DNA of 64,000 nt from assembly GCA_934481355.1 (NCBI GenBank), contig CAKSPH010000005.1, positions 44,438-108,437 of the forward strand. The letters are read 5' to 3'. Both the position numbers and the translations under genes were made by a program. Below the pieces are notes generated by a model. The model did not search any database, was not told where the DNA came from, and saw nothing but the letters and a program-made list of their open reading frames with translations. This stretch comes from an uncultured Oscillospiraceae bacterium. GTDB lineage: Bacteria; Bacillota; Clostridia; Oscillospirales; Ruminococcaceae. Numbering within the stretch: the first letter of the stretch is position 1; each line of letters starts with the position of its first letter. Shown in pieces: positions 1 through 8,544 of this stretch.

Positions 1-3
1 AGC

Positions 4-1725
4 ATGGCCATACTTACGATACAGCCCATAACCGCAGAAAAACTCCGGGAACTCCGATATCAGCAGAGACTTGAAAGGGCGCTCCGCTCGGAGAGCCAGT
101 ATCGTCAGGCTATTCTCTCAAACGCGATCGCAGTATACACTTATAATATAACACGCGACACGATATACGATGAAGTTATCGAGCAGGAAGGCGTAGATCC
201 TATTCTTCCGCTTCTGGGGCTGGAGCTTCCGTGCTCATACAACGAATACATAAGCCGCAAGGCGGACCTGTTTACTGACAAGTCCGCGGCAGACGTGTTC
301 CGGAGAACATTCTGTACGGAAACGCTCTGCGATATGTACGACAGCCACCGCCGCAGCTTCGACACGGAATACGAATTAGCCGTGAACGGCAGAACCGGCT
401 TCTTCCGGGAAGCTGTCATACTTACGCAGGATATAGAAACAGGCGACCTCTGGGGGCTTACCTACGTCCGGAACATCACGGACGAGCACAACCGTTCAGT
501 TCAGGTTGAGCAGGCGCTGCGCGACGCGTTCACGCAGGCGCAGCACGCAAACTCCGCCAAGACTCTGTTCATGAGTCAGATGAGCCATGATATCCGCACG
601 CCCCTGAATTCTATACTCGGAATGTCCGCGATAGCCCAGGAGCACATCGGCGACCCGGCGCGCGTCAACGACTGCCTTGATAAAATTCAGACTTCCGGAC
701 GCCACCTTCTGGAAATAATCAACAACGTACTTGATCTTTCAGCGATAGAAAGCGGAAAGACCACTCTCGCCATGGAGCCGTTCAACCTTAAGATATTCCT
801 TGACGAAACCGTCAGCATCATAAAACCCATCGCGGACGCAAAACATCACAAGCTCATCGTCAGCATAGATTCCGGAATGAATTTCAATGTTGCCGGAGAC
901 AAGGCAAAGCTCCGTCAGCTTCTGACCAACATTCTCAGCAATGCGGTCAAGTACACCCCGGACGGCGGTGAAATACGTTTCAGCACCATCGAACTCTCCC
1001 CCGACCACAGCGGAATACACCGCTATCTGTTCACGGTGCAGGACAACGGCATCGGCATGAAGCCGGAATTCAAGGAGCACATATTCGACCCGTTCGTCCG
1101 TGCGGACGATTTCCGGATAAGCGGCATACAGGGCACAGGTCTCGGAATGCCGATAGCGCTGAATATCGCGCGCATGATGAACGGCGATATCGGTATCAGC
1201 AGCGCCATTGGAAAGGGTTCCCGGTTTGAAATAACGATCTGCCTGAAAGAGGGAGCAAGGGTTGACGCAAAGCCTGCGGACGCTCCCGCAAAGTCTAAAA
1301 GGATCCGTATGTCGGATTTCGATTTCGGCGGAACGAGGGTTCTCCTCGCAGAGGACCTTGAATTCAATGCCGAGATAGCCTCTGAGTTTTTCGCGGAAGC
1401 CAACATTGTCACAGATATCGCGCACAACGGTGCGGAGGCTGTCGAGATGTTCAGAAATTCCGCCGCAGGATATTACAGCATGGTTTTCATGGATATTCAG
1501 ATGCCTGTGCTCGACGGTTATGGCGCCTCCGACAAAATACGCGCCCTGCCGCGCGAGGACGCTGCTTCAGTGCCGATAATCGCAATGACCGCGAATGCTT
1601 TCATAGAAGATATAAAGAAATCAAAGGAACACGGCATGAACGGACACGTTTCAAAGCCGCTTGAAATACCGGCGCTCACGCGCGAACTGTGCAAGTGGCT
1701 CAAAAATCAGAAAAACGCCGAATAA
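4..1725 (+). CDS. Hybrid sensor histidine kinase with C-terminal receiver domain
   Basis: A 573-residue hybrid two-component protein. An N-terminal region of about 165 residues looks like a PAS-type input domain and has no clear membrane segment. The dimerisation/phosphoacceptor box SQMSHDIRTPLN places the phosphorylated His near residue 195. The ATPase domain follows, with the N box (NILSNAVKYTPDGG), G1 (DNGIGM) and G2 (GTGLGM). The C-terminal receiver carries the phospho-Asp near 497 (FMDIQMPVLDGYG), Thr near 529 and Lys near 551 (SKPL). The family relays phosphate from His to the receiver Asp and usually on to a phosphotransfer protein; no partner or DNA-binding output is encoded nearby. 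The ATG lies 3 bp from the window edge with no visible ribosome site, so the true start may be upstream and the protein longer. Confidence 0.85.
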   Translation: MAILTIQPITAEKLRELRYQQRLERALRSESQYRQAILSNAIAVYTYNITRDTIYDEVIEQEGVDPILPLLGLELPCSYNEYISRKADLFTDKSAADVFRRTFCTETLCDMYDSHRRSFDTEYELAVNGRTGFFREAVILTQDIETGDLWGLTYVRNITDEHNRSVQVEQALRDAFTQAQHANSAKTLFMSQMSHDIRTPLNSILGMSAIAQEHIGDPARVNDCLDKIQTSGRHLLEIINNVLDLSAIESGKTTLAMEPFNLKIFLDETVSIIKPIADAKHHKLIVSIDSGMNFNVAGDKAKLRQLLTNILSNAVKYTPDGGEIRFSTIELSPDHSGIHRYLFTVQDNGIGMKPEFKEHIFDPFVRADDFRISGIQGTGLGMPIALNIARMMNGDIGISSAIGKGSRFEITICLKEGARVDAKPADAPAKSKRIRMSDFDFGGTRVLLAEDLEFNAEIASEFFAEANIVTDIAHNGAEAVEMFRNSAAGYYSMVFMDIQMPVLDGYGASDKIRALPREDAASVPIIAMTANAFIEDIKKSKEHGMNGHVSKPLEIPALTRELCKWLKNQKNAE

Positions 1726-1750
1726 ATCTCAGGAACAAAGGAAACACCAG

Positions 1751-2590
1751 ATGAAAAGAATAGTCACAATACAGGATTTTTCCTGCGTGGGAAGCTGCTC
1801 GCTGACCGCCGCCATTCCGGTGCTTTCAGCGGCTGGGGTGGAGTGCTGCGGGATCCCAACGGCTCTTTTGTCGAACCACACAGGATTCCCGACCTTTTAC
1901 AGCATAGACCTTACCAATGAGCTGGAGCCTATCGGCAGGCAGCTTAAACGCGAACATATCGGGTTTGACGGGATATACACGGGCTACATCGCCTCGGTCG
2001 GACAAATCCATCACATCGAAGAATTTATCAGGGAATTCCGGCGGCCCGGAGCGCCTTTGTTCATTGACCCGGTAATGGGCGACAATGGCAGAATGTATGC
2101 CGCGCTCACCGACGATTACCCGGAACACATGAGAAATTTTATCCGCGGAGCGGATATCATCACCCCTAATATTACTGAAGCCTGTCTGCTTACCGGCAGG
2201 AGCTTCAATCCCTGCCCCACTCTGAACGAGGTAAAGGAAATGCTGACCGAACTCTGCGGCATGGGAGTAAAATTCGCGGTTATCACCGGATTCTCAGAAA
2301 AGGGACAGCTTGGTGCAGTCGGCTGCTGTGACGGAAAGTTCACGGAGTATCTCACCACGAAAAAAGACGTTTCCTGCTCGGGCACCGGAGATGTGTTTGC
2401 TTCCGCACTGCTGGGAGCGTATCTGCGCGGCGCCGACTACGCCAGGTCCCTTGAGATCGCGACAAAGTTCACATATGCCGCCGTTGAATGCACTGCTGAG
2501 GCTCCCGACAGAAGATTCTACGGTATCCACTTTCAGAGTGTGCTCGGTGAATATATCCGGCTGCTGGACGGAATCGAAAAGGGGCAGTGA
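1751..2590 (+). CDS. pdxY: Pyridoxal/pyridoxamine kinase (PdxK/PdxY-like)
   Basis: Phosphorylates pyridoxal or related vitamers with ATP to make pyridoxal 5'-phosphate in the cytosol (B6 salvage). The 279-residue protein starts MKRIVTIQDFSCVGSCS, typical of PdxK/PdxY in Clostridia. It has the ribokinase-fold anion-hole motif GTGD near the C terminus (CSGTGDVFASALLG), whose Asp is the catalytic base, and the substrate segment FIDPVMGDNG. The start at 1751 was chosen because MKRIVTIQD is the family start and AGGAAC/AAAGG lies just upstream; an upstream in-frame start overlapping the kinase gene is unlikely. The next gene starts 2 bp after the stop, so the two are probably co-transcribed. Thiamine-type ribokinases are the main alternative, but the motif set fits PdxY better. 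Confidence 0.85.
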   Translation: MKRIVTIQDFSCVGSCSLTAAIPVLSAAGVECCGIPTALLSNHTGFPTFYSIDLTNELEPIGRQLKREHIGFDGIYTGYIASVGQIHHIEEFIREFRRPGAPLFIDPVMGDNGRMYAALTDDYPEHMRNFIRGADIITPNITEACLLTGRSFNPCPTLNEVKEMLTELCGMGVKFAVITGFSEKGQLGAVGCCDGKFTEYLTTKKDVSCSGTGDVFASALLGAYLRGADYARSLEIATKFTYAAVECTAEAPDRRFYGIHFQSVLGEYIRLLDGIEKGQ

Positions 2591-2591
2591 A

Positions 2592-3470
2592 ATGAAACTC
2601 AAGCGCCTGCACAAGGCAATCATCTGCCTGATAGTTTCCGCGTTTTTCTTTGCGCTGATGAATATGTTCGTGCGGCTTTCAGGAGATGTTCCCACGATAG
2701 AAAAGACGTTCTTCCGGAACCTTGTCGCGGTATTCATCGCAACGGGAGTAATGATAAAGAACCGCTGCTCCGTCATCCCACCGAAGGGCGCAAGGCTGGA
2801 TATTCTGCTGCGCGCGGTGTTCGGTTACAGCGGCGTTATCCTTAACTTCTACGCAATAGACCGTCTGCCGCTCTCGGACGCCTCACTGCTGAACAAAATG
2901 TCGCCGTTCTTCGTAATACTGTTTTCTGCGTTTCTGCTGAAAGAACGCGCAAACAAGATCCAATGGGCAATAATCATTACTGCATTCATCGGTGCGCTGT
3001 TCGTGATCAAGCCGACTTTCCAGAATGCCGACCTGATTGCCTCCATAGCCGGATTCTTCGGAGGAATGTGTGCCGGCGCCGCCTACACATTTGTAAGGCG
3101 TGCAACCAATCACGGCGCAAAGGGATATTACATAGTGTTCTTCTTCTCGGCGTTCTCCTCTCTGGTGGCTCTGCCGCTTATGATGTTCGATTTCAAGCCG
3201 CTTTCATGGTATCAGTTCCTCATGCTTATCGGTGCAGGAACTAGCGCGGCTATCGCACAATTCTGCATTACCACCGCGTATTCCTACGCACCTGCAAAGG
3301 AAGTCTCCATCTACGATTATTCTCAGATAATTTTCGCGGCGGGACTTGGTTTCATTGTGTTCGGTCAGATTCCGGATATTTTCAGCTTTATCGGCTACGC
3401 AATAATCATTGCGGCGGCTTTCGCAATGTTCAAATACAACAACCGACATCACGAGGAAAAAACAGAATAG
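2592..3470 (+). CDS. EamA/DMT-family membrane transporter
   Basis: A 292-residue polytopic membrane protein with about ten hydrophobic segments in two similar halves, the pattern of the drug/metabolite transporter (EamA) family. Members usually export amino acids, cofactors or other small metabolites; the substrate cannot be read from the sequence. Family-like features are the N-terminal segment ALMNMFVRLSG, the loop after TM3 and the conserved ending of the first repeat (LLNKMSPFFVILFSAFLLKER). The ATG at 2592 follows the pyridoxal kinase stop by one base and reuses that gene's GAAAAGGGGC as ribosome site, suggesting translational coupling. A link to vitamin B6 export or uptake is possible but rests only on position. 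A strong terminator follows the stop. Confidence 0.82.
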   Translation: MKLKRLHKAIICLIVSAFFFALMNMFVRLSGDVPTIEKTFFRNLVAVFIATGVMIKNRCSVIPPKGARLDILLRAVFGYSGVILNFYAIDRLPLSDASLLNKMSPFFVILFSAFLLKERANKIQWAIIITAFIGALFVIKPTFQNADLIASIAGFFGGMCAGAAYTFVRRATNHGAKGYYIVFFFSAFSSLVALPLMMFDFKPLSWYQFLMLIGAGTSAAIAQFCITTAYSYAPAKEVSIYDYSQIIFAAGLGFIVFGQIPDIFSFIGYAIIIAAAFAMFKYNNRHHEEKTE

Positions 3471-3475
3471 AAAAA

Positions 3476-3498
3476 GGCGCGGAAACCGCGCCTTTTTT
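3476..3498. terminator. Bidirectional rho-independent terminator
   Basis: Stem GGCGCGG / CCGCGCC with an AAA loop, preceded by A5 and followed by T6. It ends the + strand EamA transcript and, read on the other strand, the convergent DUF3877 gene. Confidence 0.9.
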
Positions 3499-3503
3499 AT
3501 AGT

Positions 3504-4043
3504 TCAGAATCCGAACGACTCGTAGTCCTCCCTGGTAAAGCGGTGATAAGTCATTCGCACACCCTCGTCGGCAAAACAATAGATATACTCATCCGGTTTC
3601 CCATCCTCAAAATAAATCAGATAATCAAACTCGTCATTGCCGGATTCTTCAATGTGTACCTTGTCTGAGTACTTCCGGAACAACGAAGTGATATCATCAA
3701 GTGTTGTGGTGTTCTTCCACATGAGCTCAACAAATTCCGGCAGGAAACTGCATTTGTCTGCGTGTTCACGGATATAATCAACGCCTTTGGATTGTATACT
3801 CAGGCGTATATTCTTGCCGCCGTACTGCTTTTCAAACTCGATTCTGCCCAAACGCTCCTCGGCATAGTCTGCAAATTTTTCGAGCTGTTCCAGCATTTCT
3901 TCTATGTCAGCACTTGTGCCCAGCAGCCTATTCAGGGAGTCCAGCGGATAATTCATGCTCATTGTATGGCTGGAAAAGCCCATTTTAAGCTGCGCCTCAT
4001 AAATTACATCACATATATTCTTTTCAAGTTTTTCGAAGTCCAT
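3504..4043 (-). CDS. DUF3877-family protein
   Basis: A 179-residue soluble protein resembling the DUF3877 family of Clostridia (start MDFEKLEKNICDVI, then YPLDSLNRLLG). No function is established for the family and no catalytic motif is visible. The C-terminal half contains many acidic and aromatic residues. The start at 4043 is chosen over an upstream in-frame Met because AAAGGA precedes it with good spacing and the family begins there. A long-hairpin repeat element lies 75 bp upstream of the start, so the promoter must be within the short gap or inside the element. Family assignment is from memory of the N-terminal pattern and is moderately sure. Confidence 0.7.
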   Translation of the reverse strand: MDFEKLEKNICDVIYEAQLKMGFSSHTMSMNYPLDSLNRLLGTSADIEEMLEQLEKFADYAEERLGRIEFEKQYGGKNIRLSIQSKGVDYIREHADKCSFLPEFVELMWKNTTTLDDITSLFRKYSDKVHIEESGNDEFDYLIYFEDGKPDEYIYCFADEGVRMTYHRFTREDYESFGF

Positions 4044-4118
4044 CTGATTCCTTTCCCAGTATTTCGGTAGGTTTTGTTTATATTTTACCACATATCCTCT
4101 TAAAAATCAATAGGGAAC

Positions 4119-4288
4119 ATATGGTAACCTCTAAAAACCTCCTTCACGGCAGATTTCTATGACTTATATCATCTGCTGCGTTACCAAACCTTGAAATACA
4201 TACAGTATTACTGCGGTTTGGTGCCTTGCATCTGATATAAGTCATATACGAAATCTGCTCGTGTCCCGGTTTTTAGAGGTTACCATAT
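4119..4288. repeat. Long-hairpin MITE-like element, subfamily A, copy 1
   Basis: A 170-bp element whose outer 21 bp form a perfect inverted repeat (5' end ATATGGTAACCTCTAAAAAC). The inversion continues imperfectly almost to the centre: the blocks GCAGATTTC, TATGACTTATATCA and ACCAAACC recur as reverse complements in the right half. The whole unit could therefore fold as one hairpin with about 80-bp arms. There is no ORF. A second copy in opposite orientation lies at 44381-44551. It sits between the DUF3877 gene and an older subfamily B copy. Confidence 0.85.
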
Positions 4289-4437
4289 AAAAACCGGTGT
4301 GAAAAACAAAAACGTACGGGTGCGCCAGATTCTGTGGGAAGCCGATGAAGTAAGGCTGTATGCCTTACGGAGAGGTTTGGCGGAGAAAACGGTGCGCACT
4401 GTACATTTTCGCTCACACAAGGGTTTTAGACTGACCA
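4285..4437. repeat. Degenerate subfamily B hairpin element, copy 1
   Basis: From AAAAACCGGTGTG onward this matches the subfamily B element at 10048-10214, including GTGCGCCAG, the inner palindrome GTAAGGC-TGTAT-GCCTTAC and CATTTTCGCTC. Its left terminus is lost where subfamily A copy 1 abuts it and its right terminus has decayed to GGGTTTTAGACTGACC. The arrangement suggests that A inserted into or next to B. Confidence 0.7.
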
Positions 4438-4441
4438 ATAG

Positions 4442-4477
4442 GAAAAGGCACGAAACTTTGAAGTCCCGTGCCTTTTT
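4442..4477 (-). terminator. Rho-independent terminator of the dockerin gene
   Basis: Stem AAAAGGCACG / CGTGCCTTTT around a 14-nt loop, directly after the stop codon of the - strand dockerin gene. On that strand the stem ends in a T run. Confidence 0.85.
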
Positions 4478-4478
4478 A

Positions 4479-7400
4479 TCACAGAAGTCCAACGATGGAT
4501 TTCAGAATCGCTGCTGAATCAAGCGCATTCACGAATCCGTCCCCGTTGAAGTCACAAGTGTCATCTAATTCATAGCGCCCTATGCACATCTTAAGAATCG
4601 CCGAAGCGTCCTTGGCGTCAATACGTGTACTGTTATCTGCGTCGCCCGGAAGTCTTGTCCTGGTATCCAGCATAACCACATAGTCTCCGCTGCGTGTAGG
4701 CTTCGCCTGTGCTATTCCAGTGCTTGGAGCAACCTTCGAGGTAGAAACAAAATCAAGAAGATATGTTTCCTCATTGTAAACGAACATATTTATAAAGCGG
4801 TTCTTTTCCTTGCAGCCTGTCTTGATATAGAGCACCGCGCCAACTTTATTTTCACCGTATGTGTGGATCCTGACAACTTCGCTCTCGCCTGCCGTATCTA
4901 CAAGCACTGACGGAATATACACATCTGTGCTCTTCAGTCCAACGCTGACGGCTCCGACAGTATTTTTCAGGGAACCTGCGTCAATCACCCAGCTCAGCAT
5001 ATCATTTACCACAAATTCAAGGGTTGCTTTTCTGGAGGTCGCAGCATTGATTATATCAGCCGGAACGGAAGTATTGCCGTTCAGATATATCACTAATCTG
5101 GACTCTGCCTTTGCCGCCTTGACCTTAAGCAGAAGCTGATCCCAGCCCTTTACTGCACTCCCCTTCATTGTGGGAGGAGAAACAGTTGTATCATCAGTGG
5201 AAGCGGAGCTGTCATCCTTGTTCGTGTCGTCCGTCTTTGTGGAATCGTCCTTCTTGCCATCGTCGGTCTTGTTGTCGTCCTTGGTTGTGTCGCTGCTTGT
5301 ACCGTCGTCCTTTTTGCGGACAACGATATTGAAGCTTGTAGTAGCACCATGGAAGTTCACAATAACCGTCTGCTGACCAAGAACCCAGCTGTCGAATTCC
5401 TCGATCATATCTTCATCTATAAGGATACTCTCAGTCTTGCCATCCTCGTATGTTACCTTTATCTGGCCGCCTGTAACATTTATTAATTCGCCGAGGTAAT
5501 ATGAATATTTAAGCGGACGCTTTTCAAGCTCAATGGATTTGACTCCATAATCCACGCCTACCGTATACTTGTATTCTGCAACGGGGCTGTCATCAACGTT
5601 AGGATCAGTTGATTTCGCATATGTATATATCGTATACACATCTGATGTATACTTATCCTTTTTCAGCGTGATGATAGTATTAGCCGTGTACTTTTTATAC
5701 TTAGATATTGCAAGATTGCTGTCAAGTGTATAGTATATCTCTGCGTTCTTGGTATCACATGACAGAGTCAGCTTAACGGTATCCTCATAGGTTCCGGCAT
5801 TTTTGCTGGGATAAGGAGAAAGCGCCTTATCCTTAGGAATATTGATCGTATATGTATACGACACTACATCGGAATCAAACATTCTGCCGGTGGTATCCTT
5901 AGCATAGCAATAGATCCTGAATGTTTTGCTTGTGTTGGGATCCGTGGTAAGCGTGATAACTCCTGTATACTTGGTATAGCTCTCCTTCTTTGCCGAGGGA
6001 TCCATGGAATAATACACATCTGCGCCTACAGAGGATGTATTCAGCGCGACATTCAGCTTGTACTGATATGTGCCGGAAGCGATATTCGCGGTAGGCTTCT
6101 CAGCGGTCGGCTTAGGAATCTTTACCGTATATACGAAGGTGCTTACGGAACTCTCCTTCATTCCGGGAGCCGTTGCGATCGCCTTTATGTAATAATCAAC
6201 AGTTTCGCCCGGAATACCGGAAAGCTTTATCGGAGCAGACGAAGAGAATGCAGTGCCGCCTGTCACGGTAGGAGCCGCAATGCTAGAATCGTTGCCGATG
6301 GTGTAATAAATTGTCGCGTACTCCGGGATAGTCTTGAGGTATACTTTGGTTTCCTCATAGAATGCGACCTTCCCCTCGGTTGAGTCCAGCGGGTCAGCCC
6401 ACGGAGGAGTCACAGTTCCCGCCTCGCCGACATTCACGACAATTTCAACTGTGTCGCCGTTCTTGGTGGTGTCGATATAATCAGGCAGTGTGACCTTTCC
6501 CTTGAGCTTGAACTGCTGCGCAGCTCCCATTTTCGGGTTGTATACATCATTTGCCGAGGTAAGATCCCATGTAACTGAACAGCCGTCCTCAAGCGGGGTT
6601 CCGGTAGGCGCTTCAACGGATACAAGCGCTGGCAGAAGTTTGCCGATATCAGATATCGAGGTACCGTTCATGGCATAGACTGCCTTGGGTTCGATGATTT
6701 TGTAATCGTCCAGTTTCTCGGTCTTTCCCGGGAATGTGTATGTAACTGTCAGCGTACCGGTGGAGTTGGTCATGCACTTCGCGGAATTGCCGTTTACAAA
6801 CGCCTGCGTTGAGAAGAACGCATACATATTCTTAGCGGTGAGCTGAACGCTTACCGAATAGCTGGTATTATAATCCGCCTTGCCGTTGGAATTCGAACCG
6901 ATCCACGCAACTGCGGAAACAAGCGCTATGCCATATCTCTCAGGGTCAGAGGACGGAGTAACAAGCGTTGCGACCGTGTTGAAAGTCTCACCGCCGACCG
7001 GAGCCTCTATCTCAAGATGAACTTCGGGAATGTTAGTCAGGTTTGACGGCTCCAGCGTGATGGAATATTTAAACATAGACACAGCACTGGTATTGAAGCG
7101 CTCGTTGTATGCCACCGCCTTGATGTAATAGGTCTTGGTGGTTCCGACAACGCCGGCAAGGTTGATGCCGCCGTTATACTTGAAGTTAGTTGAGGTTTCA
7201 ACGCCGCCCTGCGGGTCAGGACCGTTCTCATTCTCACTTATGGTATAGTAGATAGTTTCGGAAGAACCGAGTTTTACGGTAATACCAGTTCTGTATTCAC
7301 CCTCGGCGGTAGTAGTTGTCGGCTTTGCAAGCTGATCAGCCGCAAGAACGGTCACATTTACAAAAACGTTGTACTTGGTCGTGGTATCCTCTACCAGTGA

Positions 7401-8156
7401 GCCTGACGGGACTGACAAAGTACCGCGTATTTTGAAGTTCTGCTGTGCAACATCGTTAGGATTGTATGTGCTTGAGGTTGCATAATCAAATGTATTGAGC
7501 GCGGTTTTCCATGTTATCTTGGACTCAAACGAATATGTGGAATCCTCGGTACGGACAAGCGCCGTATCAGGAAGTTTTCTTAAAATCTCAGCGTCTGTTG
7601 TGTGGCAGGGAAACGGATCGATGGTTATTTCCTTGCTGCCCTCCGGGATAGTCGTGGTCGCAACAAACTCTGCGCTTACCGTATTAGGAAGGCGCGTCGC
7701 ATCAAAGGACATCTCCGCGATTATGTACTGATCTCCCTCTGTACGGGTGGTCATTGCCTGCGGTGCAGAGCCTATGTAATAAAAGACTTTTGCATTTTTC
7801 TCAACAGAATAGTTGGTTATATCTATTCTGAGGGATATTTCAACACGGTATTTCTTGTTGTAACCAGCATTTCCTGTAACAACGGTATTGCTTCCGTCAT
7901 CAAGGTACCATGTTACCTTTTTCTCACGGATAGCCGTTTCTCTGTTGGTCTTTATGGCAGAAGTCCCCCAGAAGCTCTTTCCCGCCTCTGGTGAAGCCGG
8001 AACGCTGTCCAGCGTAATTTCAGAAATAGGAATTATATCCGCCGCAGACGCTCTGCCGGCTTCACTGATCAGTTCCCCAAGCATAGCCGTATCCGTCAGC
8101 GTGAACATAAGCGCAAACGCCGCCAGCACAGCAGTAATTTTCTTCAATAACTTCAT
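4479..8156 (-). CDS. Large secreted dockerin-containing repeat protein
   Basis: A 1225-residue secreted protein. A signal peptide (MKLLKKITAVLAAFALMF..., probable cleavage after ASA near residue 38) is followed by Ig-like modules. At least four related modules (about 277-370, 582-680, 682-775 and 776-865) carry YYTI/YYIKA strands like the chitobiase C-terminal/FN3-type fold. A bacterial Ig-like domain (about 867-948), an Asp/Lys/Thr/Ser linker (about 948-998), another globular region and a C-terminal type I dockerin follow. The dockerin has two calcium loops (GDADNSTRIDAKDAS and DFNGDGFVNALDSA). Dockerins bind cohesins on scaffoldins or the cell surface. No glycosidase, peptidase or carbohydrate-binding active site is recognisable, so its role is probably structural or adhesive. 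ATG at 8156 has GGAGG upstream. Confidence 0.85.
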   Translation of the reverse strand: MKLLKKITAVLAAFALMFTLTDTAMLGELISEAGRASAADIIPISEITLDSVPASPEAGKSFWGTSAIKTNRETAIREKKVTWYLDDGSNTVVTGNAGYNKKYRVEISLRIDITNYSVEKNAKVFYYIGSAPQAMTTRTEGDQYIIAEMSFDATRLPNTVSAEFVATTTIPEGSKEITIDPFPCHTTDAEILRKLPDTALVRTEDSTYSFESKITWKTALNTFDYATSSTYNPNDVAQQNFKIRGTLSVPSGSLVEDTTTKYNVFVNVTVLAADQLAKPTTTTAEGEYRTGITVKLGSSETIYYTISENENGPDPQGGVETSTNFKYNGGINLAGVVGTTKTYYIKAVAYNERFNTSAVSMFKYSITLEPSNLTNIPEVHLEIEAPVGGETFNTVATLVTPSSDPERYGIALVSAVAWIGSNSNGKADYNTSYSVSVQLTAKNMYAFFSTQAFVNGNSAKCMTNSTGTLTVTYTFPGKTEKLDDYKIIEPKAVYAMNGTSISDIGKLLPALVSVEAPTGTPLEDGCSVTWDLTSANDVYNPKMGAAQQFKLKGKVTLPDYIDTTKNGDTVEIVVNVGEAGTVTPPWADPLDSTEGKVAFYEETKVYLKTIPEYATIYYTIGNDSSIAAPTVTGGTAFSSSAPIKLSGIPGETVDYYIKAIATAPGMKESSVSTFVYTVKIPKPTAEKPTANIASGTYQYKLNVALNTSSVGADVYYSMDPSAKKESYTKYTGVITLTTDPNTSKTFRIYCYAKDTTGRMFDSDVVSYTYTINIPKDKALSPYPSKNAGTYEDTVKLTLSCDTKNAEIYYTLDSNLAISKYKKYTANTIITLKKDKYTSDVYTIYTYAKSTDPNVDDSPVAEYKYTVGVDYGVKSIELEKRPLKYSYYLGELINVTGGQIKVTYEDGKTESILIDEDMIEEFDSWVLGQQTVIVNFHGATTSFNIVVRKKDDGTSSDTTKDDNKTDDGKKDDSTKTDDTNKDDSSASTDDTTVSPPTMKGSAVKGWDQLLLKVKAAKAESRLVIYLNGNTSVPADIINAATSRKATLEFVVNDMLSWVIDAGSLKNTVGAVSVGLKSTDVYIPSVLVDTAGESEVVRIHTYGENKVGAVLYIKTGCKEKNRFINMFVYNEETYLLDFVSTSKVAPSTGIAQAKPTRSGDYVVMLDTRTRLPGDADNSTRIDAKDASAILKMCIGRYELDDTCDFNGDGFVNALDSAAILKSIVGLL

Positions 8157-8193
8157 ACCAATACCTCCGGATATACGAATTGTATACAGTATT

Positions 8194-8222
8194 ATTATAT
8201 ATTATTTTCCTCGTCAAGTCAA
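8194..8222 (-). promoter_or_regulatory. Promoter of the dockerin gene
   Basis: On the - strand: TTGACT, 17-bp spacer, TATAAT, about 40 bp upstream of the start codon. The rest of the interval to 8319 is AT-rich with no gene seen. Confidence 0.75.
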
Positions 8223-8319
8223 TAGAAAAATGATTTTTAGCACCGGCATATCCGTATGCTTTCATAATATATATCGGCAGAAATCCCAAATAATGAACAT
8301 CTGTCAGATGTTTTTGCAA

Positions 8320-8544
8320 TTATTTCTTTGACACCGTGAAAATCAGGCCGCCGTCCATGAAATCCGCACGGAATCCCATGCCGGAGAAGTAATCACATAT
8401 AAATTCCCGCAGGCTGTCATTTTTCTCGTCAAGCGAAAAATACTGTCCGCCGCAGCCATCGTGAAAATGCACATGATCCGGATAATGCTCAGCACAGGCG
8501 GCTTTCAGCTTCAGAACATCGCCGTACTCAAAAATATGGCTCAT
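8320..8544 (-). CDS. Small CGGQ-motif protein coupled to LysR regulator
   Basis: A 74-residue protein beginning MSHIFEYGDVLKLK, with a His/Cys-rich core (HVHFHDGCGGQYFSL). The core resembles the small RDAC-type proteins of Clostridia, named for an Arg-Asp-Ala-Cys motif before GGQ; here the residues are His-Asp-Gly-Cys. No biochemical role is known to me. The clustered His and Cys could bind a metal or carry a persulfide, but that is inference. The ATG at 8544 overlaps the stop of the upstream LysR gene by 4 bp (ATGA) and has GGAGG upstream, so translation is coupled and the regulator and small protein are likely one functional unit. Confidence 0.65.
   Translation of the reverse strand: MSHIFEYGDVLKLKAACAEHYPDHVHFHDGCGGQYFSLDEKNDSLREFICDYFSGMGFRADFMDGGLIFTVSKK

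Noticed and set aside
4119..4437. Complete insertion sequence
   Set aside because: No transposase reading frame within or near any copy of the A or B elements.
5170..5376. Ser/Val-rich open frame opposite the dockerin linker
   Set aside because: It is the complement of the Asp/Lys/Ser/Thr linker codons and has no independent support.
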